NCBI RefSeq assembly: GCF_000143415.4
Contig: NW_003314273.1
Location: 41,848-105,847, forward strand
Reading direction: 5' to 3'
Source of the DNA: Selaginella moellendorffii
Taxonomy: Eukaryota > Streptophyta > Lycopodiopsida > Selaginellales > Selaginellaceae
Length of the DNA stretch: 64,000 nucleotides
Shown here: piece by piece, positions 1 through 10,385 of the stretch
How positions within the stretch are numbered: the first letter of the stretch is position 1
Layout: every line of letters starts with the position of its first letter
Made by a program: the position numbers and the translations under genes
The notes under the pieces: model-generated
Databases searched by the model: none
Told to the model about the DNA's origin: nothing
The model's input: only the letters and a program-made list of their open reading frames with translations

Positions 1-930
1 CATAGCTTTGCTCTTGCTAGCACATTTGCAACTATTGTTGAATACTTCTTTCTTAATCAAGTGGTGTTTCAACATTCTTGTCTAAATTGAATTCTATTAG
101 ATAATGGTCCTGCATTTATGGCTAAGGCATGTTACATTTTCACGTCTTAATTAGGGATATGCCACACTTTCATGAGTGTTTATCATCCACAGTTAAACAA
201 TTTGTTGGAATGGCTCATTTGGACCTTCAAATGGATAATCATGAAATACGTAAATTTTCAACATTCAGATTAAGATGGTTATTTGCCATCTTTTCGGTGA
301 ATTGGGTTTACCTTTATGATTGCCAAGTTGCCAATGCTAAGTTGTAACATTAATATTTGATGAGCATTTTTCCACTTGTCCAAACTAAGTCTGCCAAAAA
401 TCTAAACTATGTATAAGTGGGACAATAACAGCTCTACAACTCTTATTATCGCCCACTTGTAAAGTACAAAGTGAATGTTTATTTCCCTAATTTTACAGTA
501 CATAATTTATTTAATGATCTTTTTGCTTAGTGGAAAGGATTGTATCAAGTGTTGTGGCAAATGGGACCACAAATTTATGAGGTTCAATATGATGTTTAAC
601 AGGCTGATCCTTTAGAAATTATGTATGTACATTAGTTGAAATACTTTATACAAAGGGATTAAGAACAATTGACATCACCTACAAATTTATCAATGCCTAC
701 TTTTAATGTTTTTTTAGATTGTGGCCCATCCACGAAAGAATCTATTTTATATCATTCTGAGAGTAAAGGATGCAATGCTATAGACTGATATTAGGATAGT
801 GGAATTTTGGTAGCCATCGAATTGGTTTCAATCTAAATTATATATTCTTATATATAAACTAAAGTTTTTAGGCACATTTCTGTATTTCATTTCCATATTC
901 TATGCAAAATGTGAAATTATAAAAGTACCA
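1..930 (+). mobile_element. 3' end of AT-rich Ty3/gypsy element (integrase end plus LTR)
   Basis: Decayed 3' part of a gypsy retrotransposon on the plus strand. Positions 1-350 match, with many changes, the integrase-end sequence found inverted at 34990-35340 and again near 57000-57400. An open stretch at 129-347 ends in a VANAKL-like motif belonging to this region. Positions about 780-890 are an inverted copy of the LTR-like sequence at 34414-34565, 51360-51534 and 63549-63723. Stops and frameshifts are frequent, so it is dead. It ends about 40 bp beyond the stop codon of the neighbouring BAHD gene and runs off the left window edge. Confidence 0.75.
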
Positions 931-932
931 TT

Positions 933-2353
933 TTAGGGTTCTAGCATTTTGATTGTGGTGGCTAGTTTGGCCATGATTGGAAGCGGCAAATGTACGGTGA
1001 TGTCCATGCTCCTCCCGCCCCTAGGGCTTGGATCGAAGAAGCAGAAGCCGTCCCATAGGAATCGTCCATGGCGCACCGCCACAGGTTTGCCCCATCCGAA
1101 ATCCACCTCGTACAGAGGGTGCCGCAACGAGCTCCCAAAGAAGATGTCCACTCCATCGGTCAGCCCCTGCGCCATTGGATTTTTGTTGCGGTAGTTCTCG
1201 TGGTAGCTCTGGATTTGCGACCGGATCTCCTCCATTCCAAAGCTCCTGATGGATTTCTTGAGCAGCCCGGCCGCCACCGCCTTGCTGCCGGGTGCCGTGA
1301 GCTCGCCGATGGTGGACACCGCCAATCCGGGGAGAACAACATTGCCGAAGTATTCCTGTGGCACCGGCGGCACGATCTTTGGGCGGCAGTTGACGGCAAT
1401 CTGGGCTCTCGTCGTCTGCGACTTTGGAAGATCTCGAGCACGGCAGAGCTCCACCCAAAAGTGTGCCGCAACGGCCTCGTAGGTGGTAAAGCTCTCGTGT
1501 TCTCCGTTCTCTTGCTGGTCGGAGTTTCCTTCGAGCACGAGTGTTTTCATCTTCTCCACCTCGTCTTCGTCGAAGGAGAAGATCCTGGACTCCACTCCAG
1601 CTGTTGGATCCACGAAGGTGTACTGGAATGGAGCCGAATCATCAACTTTGGCTGCCAGATCTTTGTTCCTCCGCTCAAAGTAGCGGTCATGGACTGGAGG
1701 CTTGGAGATCGGCTTGCCGCTGCTTGCCTCGGCCCAGGAGGTGATGAAGTGCATCATCGCGATCCCGTCAACTGCCAGGTGATCGAAGGACCAAGCAACT
1801 GACACAGCTCCACACTTGAACTTGGTCACCTGGGAGATCCACCAAGAACAGATCAACCAAGAATACTTGAGAGCTGTGCCCAGGAAAAAGAAGGAAAACT
1901 CTACGGTACCTGAGCAGCGAAGAGTGGTGCTGTGCCGGTCATGGTGGTCTCTTCGTAGTTCCCACGCAGTATGAGCTTCTTAAACAGCGGTGAGTACTGA
2001 GAGGTGTCCAGCTCTTCCAGTGACGCATTGGCCTCGGCCACGCTCAGCTCGACGCCATGGTCGTTGCAATCCAGCTCCGGCATGCCACCTCCTGAGAAAC
2101 TTATCCTTCCGGCAAAGGGATAGAAGTCCACCAAAACTTTGGCGAGGCCCTCCTTCATGTTGCGGACGAGGAGATCTGCGCCTTTACCAGTGGATTCATA
2201 GAACGCTACTCTTTGAAGGTATGGCATGGAGTCCCTCTTTTGCATTAGATCGAATGTTGTGAAGGGGAGCTGACACCTCTCTGTGGGATTTGCAGGCGAG
2301 ACAAGATGTACCTCGGTGATTTTCACTTGAAAGTCGTCCATTTTCATCTTCAT
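933..2353 (-). CDS. BAHD acyltransferase, copy A' (left arm)
   Basis: Two exons: 2353-1910 and 1829-933 (80 bp intron, phase 0), 446 residues. BAHD enzymes move an acyl group from acyl-CoA to an alcohol or amine in the cytosol, in plant specialised or wall metabolism. Seen: catalytic HxxxD (HLAVD, H165-D169), structural DFGWG at 391-395, and the N-terminal KVLVDFYPFAGR block. Length is normal for the family. The ATG at 2353 is chosen because LVSPANPTE then lies at the usual distance; an upstream in-frame ATG at 2401 would add 16 atypical residues. It lies 177 bp downstream of copy B' on the same strand. It differs from copy A at 9 residues, 5 of them within the last 25. The substrate cannot be read from sequence. 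Confidence 0.93.
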
Positions 2354-2530
2354 CCCGTCGAAGATCCAAGCCCGAACTCGCAGTGACAAGCAAAGCAGCA
2401 CAGGGACTCCTAGAGGCTCGGGGATATTATATTCTAAACAGCACGCACGGATTGATTGGAGTCAAGTCATGTCACACAAGCAGACGAGACGATGGACTCT
2501 GGATATTAACACGTAAGGTGGTACACAGGA

Positions 2531-3869
2531 TTAATTCGTTTTGACTTTCTCACTGAACTTCGCCATTGTTTCAGGAGGAAGGAACACCGTGACTTCAATG
2601 GCTTTCCCACCTCTTGGTGACGGGTCGTAGAAGCAGAAGCCGTTCCACAGCTTCGTAGCATGTCGAACAGCGGCTGGTTTCCCCCATCCAAAGTCCAGAC
2701 TATACATTGGAAATCTTGGAGAGCTGCCACCCCAGGTATCCACACCATCTGTCACGCCTTTGCTGAACGGGTTACTCCCTTTGGTGTCTTCGTTGTAGAT
2801 GGCAATTGCGGAGCGGATCTCATCCTTCTTGAAACTCGTGATTGCCTCGTGGACAACAGCTCCCGTGAATGGAAGGCCTCCAGTCACAAGTTCCCCGGCT
2901 GTGGACTCGGCCAACGCACAGAGCACACAGTTTCCAAAGTAGCCCGCCGGGAGAGGAGTGCTCAGCCGGCTTCTACAGTTGAGTGGAAGCTGATGGCTGG
3001 TTTTCTGAGACGCTGGAAGACCGCGAGCCTTGCAAAGTGCTATCCAGACCTGTGACGCCACGACCTCGAACGCTGAGAAACGACCCGACGCCAAGAACTT
3101 AAGCCTCTCGATAGTCTCGTCATCGAACTCGAAGATCTTGGCCTCCATGCCAGTGGAAACGTCCTCGAAGACACATGAAAGGGAACTGGTCGGGGTTATG
3201 CTGGAGAACTGCTCGTGCTGCTGCTCCAAAAACCGGTCGTGAGTTGGAGGCCTGGAGATGGGAAGGCCTCGACAGATCTCGGACCAGGAACACATGAATT
3301 GCCACTGCGAGCTGCCGTCCATGACGAGATGATCAAACGACCAAGCAACACACACCCCTCCGCAGCGAAACTCAGTCACCTGTTCTTCACGAGATCAAAC
3401 GCGAGAAAAAAGTCTTTTGCGGGATCTTTACCTGGATAGTGATGAAAGGTATGTTGGTCGACAAGCCACTAAACTCATAGTTTCCTCTTTTGATCAGCTT
3501 GGAGAACCACGGCCGGGGCTGGGAGTAATCGAGCTCTTCCAGGGAGATGTTTGCATCAGCGACGCAGAACTCAACGCCGGTTCCGCTGCAAGAGATCATA
3601 GGTCTGTCTCCCTCGTTTTGGATCTCTAGCCTTCCAGCTAAGGGATAGAAGGCCAAGCACGCCTTCATCCTCTCAATCAAGCTCTCGTTACTGCTACTGC
3701 TACCGCCTTTGGATTCGAAGAAGCAAACGCGCTGGAGGTAAGGCATGCTGCTTCTCTTTTGCATTATGTCGAAAGCCGTGAATGGAAGCTTGGAGCAATG
3801 ACCATCTTCCAGTTTCTTCTCGGGAGAGATCATTGAGACTTGGCGCTCTTGCACTTCAAAGCTCGCCAT
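2531..3869 (-). CDS. BAHD acyltransferase, copy B' (left arm) with 5-residue deletion
   Basis: Exons 3869-3432 and 3379-2531 with a 52 bp intron (phase 0), 428 residues. Seen: HxxxD (HLVMD, H163-D167) and DFGWG (375-379). Compared with its right-arm twin, 15 bases are missing in frame near 3650. The usual MKASLAKVLVDFYPLAGRL reads MKACLAFYPLAGRL, so KVLVD is lost from one of the best conserved N-terminal BAHD blocks. The reading frame is otherwise intact, so it is called as a gene, but folding or activity may be impaired. About 14 further single-residue differences separate it from B. A (TA)-rich tract at about 4000-4015, about 140 bp upstream of the ATG, could supply a TATA element. Confidence 0.88.
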
Positions 3870-4381
3870 GGCCGGAAGTGCGGGACTAGAGAGAGAAGAA
3901 CAGCACTAGTTTATGTCCCATCGTGTCACAAGTCCTCGAAGGAAACGTCAAGCTTTTGGCATCTTCTAGGATATGTCTTACTCTGAGAATTTGCCATCAA
4001 TACATATATATATACTCTGGGATTTGAAAACGAACCACCCCAACATTTACCGGTAATGAATGATCACCTCAAAGCAATACAAGCAGTGCATTCCAATGTG
4101 CAACAACGCTTAGAAGGTGTGATAGTATATTCTAGTGTGTGATTTTATTAGTTTTTTCTAGACTTGCAAGTATACGTTGCTGCATTGAGAATGCTCTCTA
4201 AGGCAAAAAGTTTGCTTCTTTCTTCTCTTGTTTAAGACTTAACTCGTGGAAGTTATAGGAAGTCATGGTCAAAGCGACGACCTCGTGGAGAAGGCTGCCA
4301 TTCACAACTCTAGGTATATTTCTTAAAAATTAGCTGCTCCTATGCCTGGATGAGGCGAAGCGTCCGGCACTCCAATCTCTC
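3870..4381. other. Intergenic: upstream region of BAHD B' and 3' flank of the next gene
   Basis: No coding signal. 3870-4020 is the B' upstream region shared with the right arm and contains an alternating TA tract at about 4000-4015. The rest is AT-rich unique sequence, ending in the 3' flank of the minus-strand gene that stops at 4382. Confidence 0.6.
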
Positions 4382-5719
4382 TTAAAGCTCAAACTCTGTC
4401 AGGAAAACAAAAGAAATACTCAAACTTAATTCCCTGATATCCTTACCTTTCAGAGGATGAGCTCTCGCCCAATCGTCGCAAACAGTTATCAAACCAGCAA
4501 TGTCCACACACCCGACGTAAACGACGGCTTTGCGGTGCCTGAGCCCAGCCTCGAGAGCTGAAGACAAAAAGAAACAACAGTTAGACAGTATCAATCCTCC
4601 GCCAAGAATATCCAAACCTTTCCCGAAGTCGGGATCCTCCTCGACTCGTCTTTGGAACTTGTCGCGGATGGCAGTCTGATCGAGCCTCCTCTCTCCCTTC
4701 TTCTTCTTCTTCCTCTTCTTCGTCGATCGAGTATCACGAGCCGGGATCGCCTCGAATTCCACCACCACTCCGCCAAGACTTCCTTCATCGTCAAGGACAG
4801 GGGCACCAACCTCCACCGTGCTCTCCACCGGAAGCATCACCATGCGGTAAGGCACGCACTCACCAGTTGTGAGGGTTCGATCCTCAAGGAAGATGCCCGC
4901 CACGCACTTGATGTCCCCGGACTCTGGGTCGCGCTTCCAGCTGTAGGCATCCCCCGACTTGGCAACCCAGTCAGTCCAGTTGATGCAATAGTTGAAGCTG
5001 ACGGGTTTGGTCGGCGTCAGGATGGCGAGCTGTTCGATCTCTTCCTCGTAAGTCACCACGCACTCGTACTCCAGTGGTGGATCCGGAAACACCAGGACGT
5101 GCTTGCCGGAGGTGGAGCTGCGGTCGCAGCACACGGCGGCGGTGAAGCAAGAGCCATCGGGCTTCACCAAGGCGGCCAGGCCCCTGTAGTTGTCATCGCT
5201 CGGCTCGTCGTCACCCTCCACAAAGTGCAGGCGAGGCACCATCTTGGAGACCCTGGACTGCAACACGCTGCGAACTTGCTCTGGCTTCATGCCCTCTGGC
5301 TCCAGCTCCTTGACGTACGACCACAGGCCCGCGACGCTGCTCTTGCACGCCTTGTACCACCTCGACTCTGCGGCCTCTCTCCTTTGCTTCTTCCTTGCCA
5401 CCAGATCCTTCTCGTCTCGCTGCCGGATGAGATCCTGGACGGCAGGGTGCACGTAAGTAGCGGCAGAGCAGCGGCGGCCGGTGATGAGGAGCGCTTGCTC
5501 CCGGCTACTACCGTCACCCTGGTCCTGCATCATCGCGGCGATGTCGTCCAGGGAGAGCATCGAGTTGCCGTCGGGGCCTGGGACTAGAGCGCAGTCGCCG
5601 ATGCGGAGGGAGTCCGGGTCCAGGCCCCAGTGGCGAGCGATGGCACCCACCATGAGTTTGGAGCCATCCAAAGGGAATCGCAGCGCCTCGTCGTCCCGCT
5701 TCACCCACACCACCGCCAT
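4382..5719 (-). CDS. Hypothetical protein, family not recognised
   Basis: Proposed exons 5719-4618, 4557-4447 and 4395-4382, giving 408 residues. Both introns (60 and 51 bp) are multiples of three and lack in-frame stops, so the unspliced frame also stays open (445 residues). Splicing is preferred because GT/AG sites are clear and joining gives a smooth DFGKALEAGLRHRKAVVY. Visible: acidic N-terminal half, a central region with several Cys and Trp (near NYCINWTDWVAKSG), then a lysine-rich stretch (STKKRKKKKKGERR) that could act as a nuclear signal. No signal peptide or membrane segment. No enzyme motif is recognised. AACCCTAAA, a telo-box-like promoter element, lies at 5731-5739 just upstream of the ATG. 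It may be a lineage-restricted family. Confidence 0.7.
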   Translation of the reverse strand: MAVVWVKRDDEALRFPLDGSKLMVGAIARHWGLDPDSLRIGDCALVPGPDGNSMLSLDDIAAMMQDQGDGSSREQALLITGRRCSAATYVHPAVQDLIRQRDEKDLVARKKQRREAAESRWYKACKSSVAGLWSYVKELEPEGMKPEQVRSVLQSRVSKMVPRLHFVEGDDEPSDDNYRGLAALVKPDGSCFTAAVCCDRSSTSGKHVLVFPDPPLEYECVVTYEEEIEQLAILTPTKPVSFNYCINWTDWVAKSGDAYSWKRDPESGDIKCVAGIFLEDRTLTTGECVPYRMVMLPVESTVEVGAPVLDDEGSLGGVVVEFEAIPARDTRSTKKRKKKKKGERRLDQTAIRDKFQRRVEEDPDFGKGLDILGGGLILSNCCFFLSSALEAGLRHRKAVVYVGCVDIAGLITVCDDWARAHPLKGKDIRELSLSISFVFLTEFEL

Positions 5720-6954
5720 AGCTCGCTTAGATCAGGAACCCTAAATCTGCTCGATATGAAGCGATCTGGGAATGGGAAAGAGAAGATTTCATTGATATGT
5801 TTTGTCGCCATCACTCCAACCGAGCAAAACGTCGAGAAGAACCACAGTGTCCATTACCATGCATGTCAAAGTTTCGTGAAAGTCCATTACCATCCAAGGT
5901 TTGTTGAGAGGTAATTTTGCTTCTCCTGTCTTCTGTATGGACTACATTGGCAATCTTTTTTAAAATGACATTTCTAAATTTTATGTTTCATGGTGGGCAT
6001 ATATAAATGAATGAATGATTAAAAAAATTATTCAATGTTCTCTTTAATGTATACAACTGTGGAAGATGGACCAGGAGCTTAAGTAGGCTCAAAAAGAGCA
6101 ATCACTTGTATAATTCATCATTGGGACAAAAACTTTATTAGGGGGAAAAATTGTTAAGTCTTAATCTAAACCCTAAACCATATGGTCAACATTGGTCAAA
6201 AGAAAGCTTATAGGCATATAAAAGCATGTTAGGGTAAGGAATTTAAAATGAGTGGTGAGGCAATTGAGTTTTTTAAGGTAGTTTGGAGTGAGGAACATTA
6301 AAAGGAAATATAGTGTAATTTAAGAAAAATAATCTTTATTTTGGGACATTTAACCCTAAGTGGGTGATTTTCCTTTTATATTTAAACTTTATAATCATTT
6401 TTCAATTCATTTTCTTTAGTTGTTTATAATTCACCATGTTTCCTTACAAATTCACACCCTCATGAACGGAAGTTAAAAGTCATAACTCTTTCAAAAACTT
6501 TGCTTTATTGACATCCTAAAAGCACACTAAACTTGCTAAATATCAATTAACATATAATGTAATTCTTTCAGCTAACTAACAAAGTCAGATCTTGAAACCC
6601 CTTTTGATACCATCTACCTGACATAACTCAAAAGTATATTAAGGCATATTAGAGTAAAGAACTTAAAATTACCTTAGGGCTCACAATTGAGCGGCAGGAC
6701 AATGAAACTTTTCAAAAGTAAACTAGATCTTTATCTTTTTACACCAGATCATAACAAATATAAATTTTGATTTAAAATTGTATTATAATCATTCAATAAA
6801 GTTTCTTCTAGAACAAAGAAAAGGCAAACTTAACTCATCAGAGAAGTCATCAACATTAACGATTGCATCAATAAGTTGCCTCACATGAACTTTCTTTTGG
6901 GTAAAAACGACATGCACGCTTTTCATCACACCAGAGTTTGCAAACCTTGCTTGG
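5720..6954. other. AT-rich intergenic region, no gene recognised
   Basis: After the short upstream region of the 5719 gene, 5900-6900 is AT-rich with many stops in all frames. Two related stretches, near 6210-6270 and 6640-6700 (both with GGCATAT, then AAGGAATTTAAAAT or AAGAACTTAAAAT, then CAATTGAG), look like a diverged direct repeat and may be relics of a transposon. Confidence 0.5.
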
Positions 6955-7905
6955 CTACGCTTTCTCTTTGCCTTTTCGGCTGCCACCCCAGGGAGGTGGC
7001 GGTGGAGGACAAAGGACTGCCTCGGCCCCTGCTGCTACTGCCACCTCTGCCGTGGCTGCCGCCATCACCCAGTTGCTAGCTCGGCCATCACCTCGGCAGC
7101 TGCTGCCACCTCCGCCATCACCTCGACGGCTGTTGCCACCTCCGCTGTCACCATGTCCCCCACTCCCACCAGCTGCTCCACCGCTCGCACTAGCTTCACG
7201 TAGAGCGCTCATGACAAAGTAGCACAAAAACTCAAGTTTCCCCAGGTGGATGCCCACTAGCCTGGCTGGATGAATAGAGAAGATCGCTCCCCCGCGATCC
7301 TCATCTCCAACGTACGCGGTTTTCAAACAAGAAAAGAAAGATTAACTCACAATAAGAAACGGTATGATCAAAATATACCAGCGTACATCGTGGAAGAATA
7401 GTGGCAACGATCAGCACTTTGTCCTCCTCGTCCGTCGCATCTCTCTGCGTAGTACTGCTGATCAACCTCCGGGAGGTATGCCAAGAAGTGACCGCCTCCC
7501 TAGCTTCATCAGCTCCGTGCTTACTGGGAGAAAAGGCATGTCCTTTTCGATCTGCAGCATTGCGATCTCGTGCTCCTCATCCACAGCGACAAACGTAGCG
7601 CTCATCCTGGCCTGGAAAAGAACTGCCCATTTGCACCGGAAAGGGTCGTAGCCGGAGAGAGCAGGGACGCCTGCAAACCAAGGCGAGGGAGCAGCATGGA
7701 TTTCTAGCCAGGAATCAAGAGAAAGTTCTCACCTTGGATCCACCATGACGACAGTCGTGATCGTTGTGACAGAAGAGAGGAAGTGTACTTCACCTTTGAC
7801 CACTTAGAAGTGTAGCCGACCCAGTGCCGATCGTGCATCACGGAAATCATCATCTTCCACCTCGAATCTTCCATAGCGCCGAGCCGTCTCGCTGCTAGAA
7901 GCCAT
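6955..7905 (-). pseudogene. Decayed or unrecognised minus-strand gene
   Basis: A gene-like, GC-richer block. Reading from an ATG at 7905 (MASSSETARRYGRF) a stop arrives after 33 codons at 7804. Further on, an exon-like stretch bounded by AG and GT (about 7672-7525) reads GYDPFRCKWAVLFQ and VDEEHEIAMLQIEK without stops. A last open stretch, 7326-6955, reads RGGAIFSIHPARLVG, followed by a Gly/Ser/Arg-rich low-complexity tail. Introns could rejoin these pieces, but I could not find one consistent phase, so a broken gene is as likely as a real multi-exon gene. Function is not recognised. Confidence 0.35.
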
Positions 7906-7979
7906 CAGACCAATTGGTAGAAGACTAGGGTTTAAGGGGGTTTTACTAGAAAGAAGTGTTTTTTAGGAGAGTTTTCTTT

Positions 7980-9610
7980 TCTTTCCCGCGCGGCGAAGCG
8001 TGCTTGGCCTTTGTCTTCGGCTATTTCCTCTTCATCTACGTCACGCCCGTGGATGTCAAGGTAGGGATTCTCGCCACGAATGTAGCTAGAGTTTGAGAAA
8101 TTTATGATCACTTGGACAAGGAGCTTGAAGCCAAGCCGCTACGCCGGAGATTCCTTTAGTCCAGAGTAAGTGCCAATCTTTCTTTCCTCTTTCATGTCGC
8201 ATTTTTCTAAAACAAATTCTTAGCGGATCTACCTTGACATTGCTTACTCTGGCTTGCAAATGCAGGCTATTTGCAAAACACTGCTAAACCATACTGGGAT
8301 ACCGGGCGAAGTTCAAGCCATAGATGTCACCTTATCGACGGTCTCAACTTATCGATGGGACTGACGTCTTGATCACGAAGTGGAAGGAATACGATAACCA
8401 ATACTGGAAGCTAGTTCCTACTCGTAAGTTTTTCGATGGTTTTGTCTTGGATCTTCGCTAAATGAAGTATCTACAGGTGATAGCACTGGTGGAGCCGATC
8501 ATTTCCACCGTGTTTTGAGGACCGAGAACCGTGTGGCTGATCGCTCCTTGAATCACCACCAAGGCCGGAGAAGGTTACAGCGTGACTGCGCGTTGTCCTC
8601 GCTCGAATTGGAGTCCTCGACATTAATCACGTTTGTAGGTAGTTTTTTTCCTTTGTTCTTGTACGTACTGTGTTTGACGACTTCGTCTCGCAGGCATCAA
8701 AGTGTTTGATACTCACGTTACGGTCAAGGCGTTTGGCCTCTCCAGCTTGGTAGCTACATCGCTTTTCTGTTCTCTCTCTTCCAGCGTCTGAAATTTCTTT
8801 CTTTCTTCGTGAAGTACGTTGCTGCATTCGGGAATGCTTCGAGGGATCACAGTCTCTCTAACGCAGAAGGTTTTCTTCGTGAAAGTTCTTTTGACACAGT
8901 ATTCCTGTCAGCCTCTTGTGGATCTGGTTTGAAACCTGTTCATGTCGGCTTTTGCGTTTGTCCAGGTTGTATGGAATGCGATAGAAGAGTTTTACCTTTG
9001 TACTGACAAAGCGATCAAGGATAAAGTATCGGAAATGTACTTATGGCCCAGAACAATGGAAATCAACGTCAAAGACGATCCGAGGTAAGACTTAGCGTGG
9101 AAGTCGTACATATACTCATGAATACCTCTCAGAGCGCTGTTGCGGAAAGTCAAGGTTGTCGGGGCGAGTGGTGAAAGACCGTTTGCCAAGAAACCGTGAA
9201 AAAGAACACTCTCAATCCAAATTCGAACGAAACCTTTAACGTTTGGAATCTCAAGCTCTTGAGCTATTTGTCTAACTGGGCAAAGGTACGTGACGAGGCT
9301 TCTGATTCATACCAAGCCCATCCATAGTGTTTAAGGGAAGAAGTTGCTAATGCCGTCGAAAAGCTCCAGAAGAAAACGGTTTGGTGCCGAAGACTTGGAA
9401 GGCAAGCATCACACGAACTGAGGCTCGCATTTAGAGGCAAAGCAAAGAAAACCAAGGTACGCAGAGTCCTCCCTTGATTTGGTTTTTGTTCTTTCTCTGT
9501 TGTCTTTGCTGGTGGTTTCTCAGGTTATAAAGAAGAACAAAGATAAAGAACAACCTTCAAGTTCGAAAGATCTTTTAAAGAAAATATACAAAAGAGGTTT
9601 AGATGGTCCT
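7980..9610 (+). pseudogene. Synaptotagmin pseudogene (decayed tandem copy)
   Basis: Pieces of the downstream synaptotagmin gene appear in the same order with their introns: first-exon end with GYFLFIYVTPVDVK (about 8015-8072), fragments of exons 2, 4 and 5 (8115-8330, 8690-8750), the exon carrying IKDKVSEMYLWPRT (about 9015-9086), part of C2A (9125-9290) and part of C2B (9360-9460). Many deletions and stops break it. About 8330-8510 contains foreign sequence (ITKWKEYDNQYWKLVP) not found in the parent. Because introns are kept, this arose by DNA duplication, not retroposition. The start codon region is lost. Confidence 0.8.
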
Positions 9611-9627
9611 TGCGTTATCTTGACATT

Positions 9628-10045
9628 TGTACTAACTTGGCTGCCTGCGCAGACCGTTTTCGCTCAAATCTCTCGAGCACTGAGTTTTCTCCCCCAATGG
9701 CATTGAGCTTACCTCGGGCAATTGTGAAGACTTCCCTGATGAGTTGAGTTCGTCTTTTCTTTGTTTTCACAGGAAGAACTGGTGTTTTCACATGTTGTTC
9801 CAGAGGCAAGATTCAGAGCTTACGCACGAGGAAACTCCGGCTACATCGTGAAGGCAGCCATTGTCAAGAAAGAAAGATCGTAGCTCACTAGCGGACGTAG
9901 AAGAAACCTGTCGAGAGCTCAAGTTCAAGCGGTTGATTTTCAAGCCGAGTTTCTACTCGAAAAGCAAGCTCTCCAATCCAGTTTGCAGGCATTCGTTTCG
10001 TTCAGGGTGACATACACACTTGCCAGAGGAAGCCGCGCCAACGAT
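9628..10045 (+). pseudogene. Truncated copy of the YchJ-like gene
   Basis: A plus-strand copy of the gene at 24747-25622. It begins about 70 bp upstream of the start codon, keeps the first codons (the ATG at 9699 begins MALSLPR), skips nearly all of exon 1, then resumes at the intron 1 donor and includes exon 2 (ARFRAYARGNSGYIV), a shortened exon 3 and the beginning of exon 4 (VTYTLARGSRAND). Introns are present, so it is a segmental copy. It starts right where the synaptotagmin pseudogene ends, so the two form one chimeric dead segment. Confidence 0.8.
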
Positions 10046-10385
10046 GGCGTCGCATTGTGCTCTCTTCGATTATTGTTAACTCTATTATATATTTATTACC
10101 AAATTAGAGAGAGAGAGAGAGAGAGAGAGAGAGTGTGTGTGTTCCTCTATATCAAAATTTTAAGAGCGGCTAGTTATGTACTAAGTTCACGGACACACGA
10201 CCAAGTGCCCTGCCACTTGTCCTTCGATGGGAATATCCATGTCTTTGTTGACAAAGTGTCGGCGAATATTCCACTATCCAATACTTAGTAAAGCGCGTTT
10301 CAGGGGAGAGAAGTGTGAGGCTTCTACATATGGACACGAGGCGCCGGTGAGAGAATAGGGTTTTTCTTTTCTTTCGCGTGCGGCA
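10046..10385. other. Intergenic with GA microsatellite; upstream region of the synaptotagmin gene
   Basis: Contains a (GA)n run at about 10107-10131 followed by a short GT run. No coding potential is seen apart from a low-complexity frame through the repeat. The sequence just before 10386 (GGGTTTTTCTTTTCTTTCGCG) is the probable 5' untranslated region, and its counterpart also precedes the pseudogene near 7980. Confidence 0.6.

Larger units (their letters stand above)
1..4020. repeat. Left arm of large inverted repeat (BAHD gene pair plus flanks)
   Basis: This arm is repeated in inverted orientation at about 31290-35340, around a spacer of about 27 kb. The shared content is, from outside in: gypsy integrase/LTR, BAHD gene A, BAHD gene B, then about 150 bp of gene B upstream sequence, where similarity fades near 4020 and 31290. 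The outer end is beyond position 1. Coding parts are almost identical between arms; the retroelement flank is only about 80% alike by eye. Confidence 0.85.

Noticed and set aside
1068-1802. 244-residue plus-strand frame, also mirrored at 33505-34239
   Set aside because: Shadow of BAHD exon 2. Its conservation only reflects the near-identical arms.
4652-5587. 311-residue plus-strand open frame
   Set aside because: Antisense to the hypothetical gene at 4382-5719. The minus frame has a start, splice sites and better composition.
10107-10145. GA/GT run as a regulatory GAGA element
   Set aside because: Looks like an ordinary microsatellite; no support for function from sequence alone.
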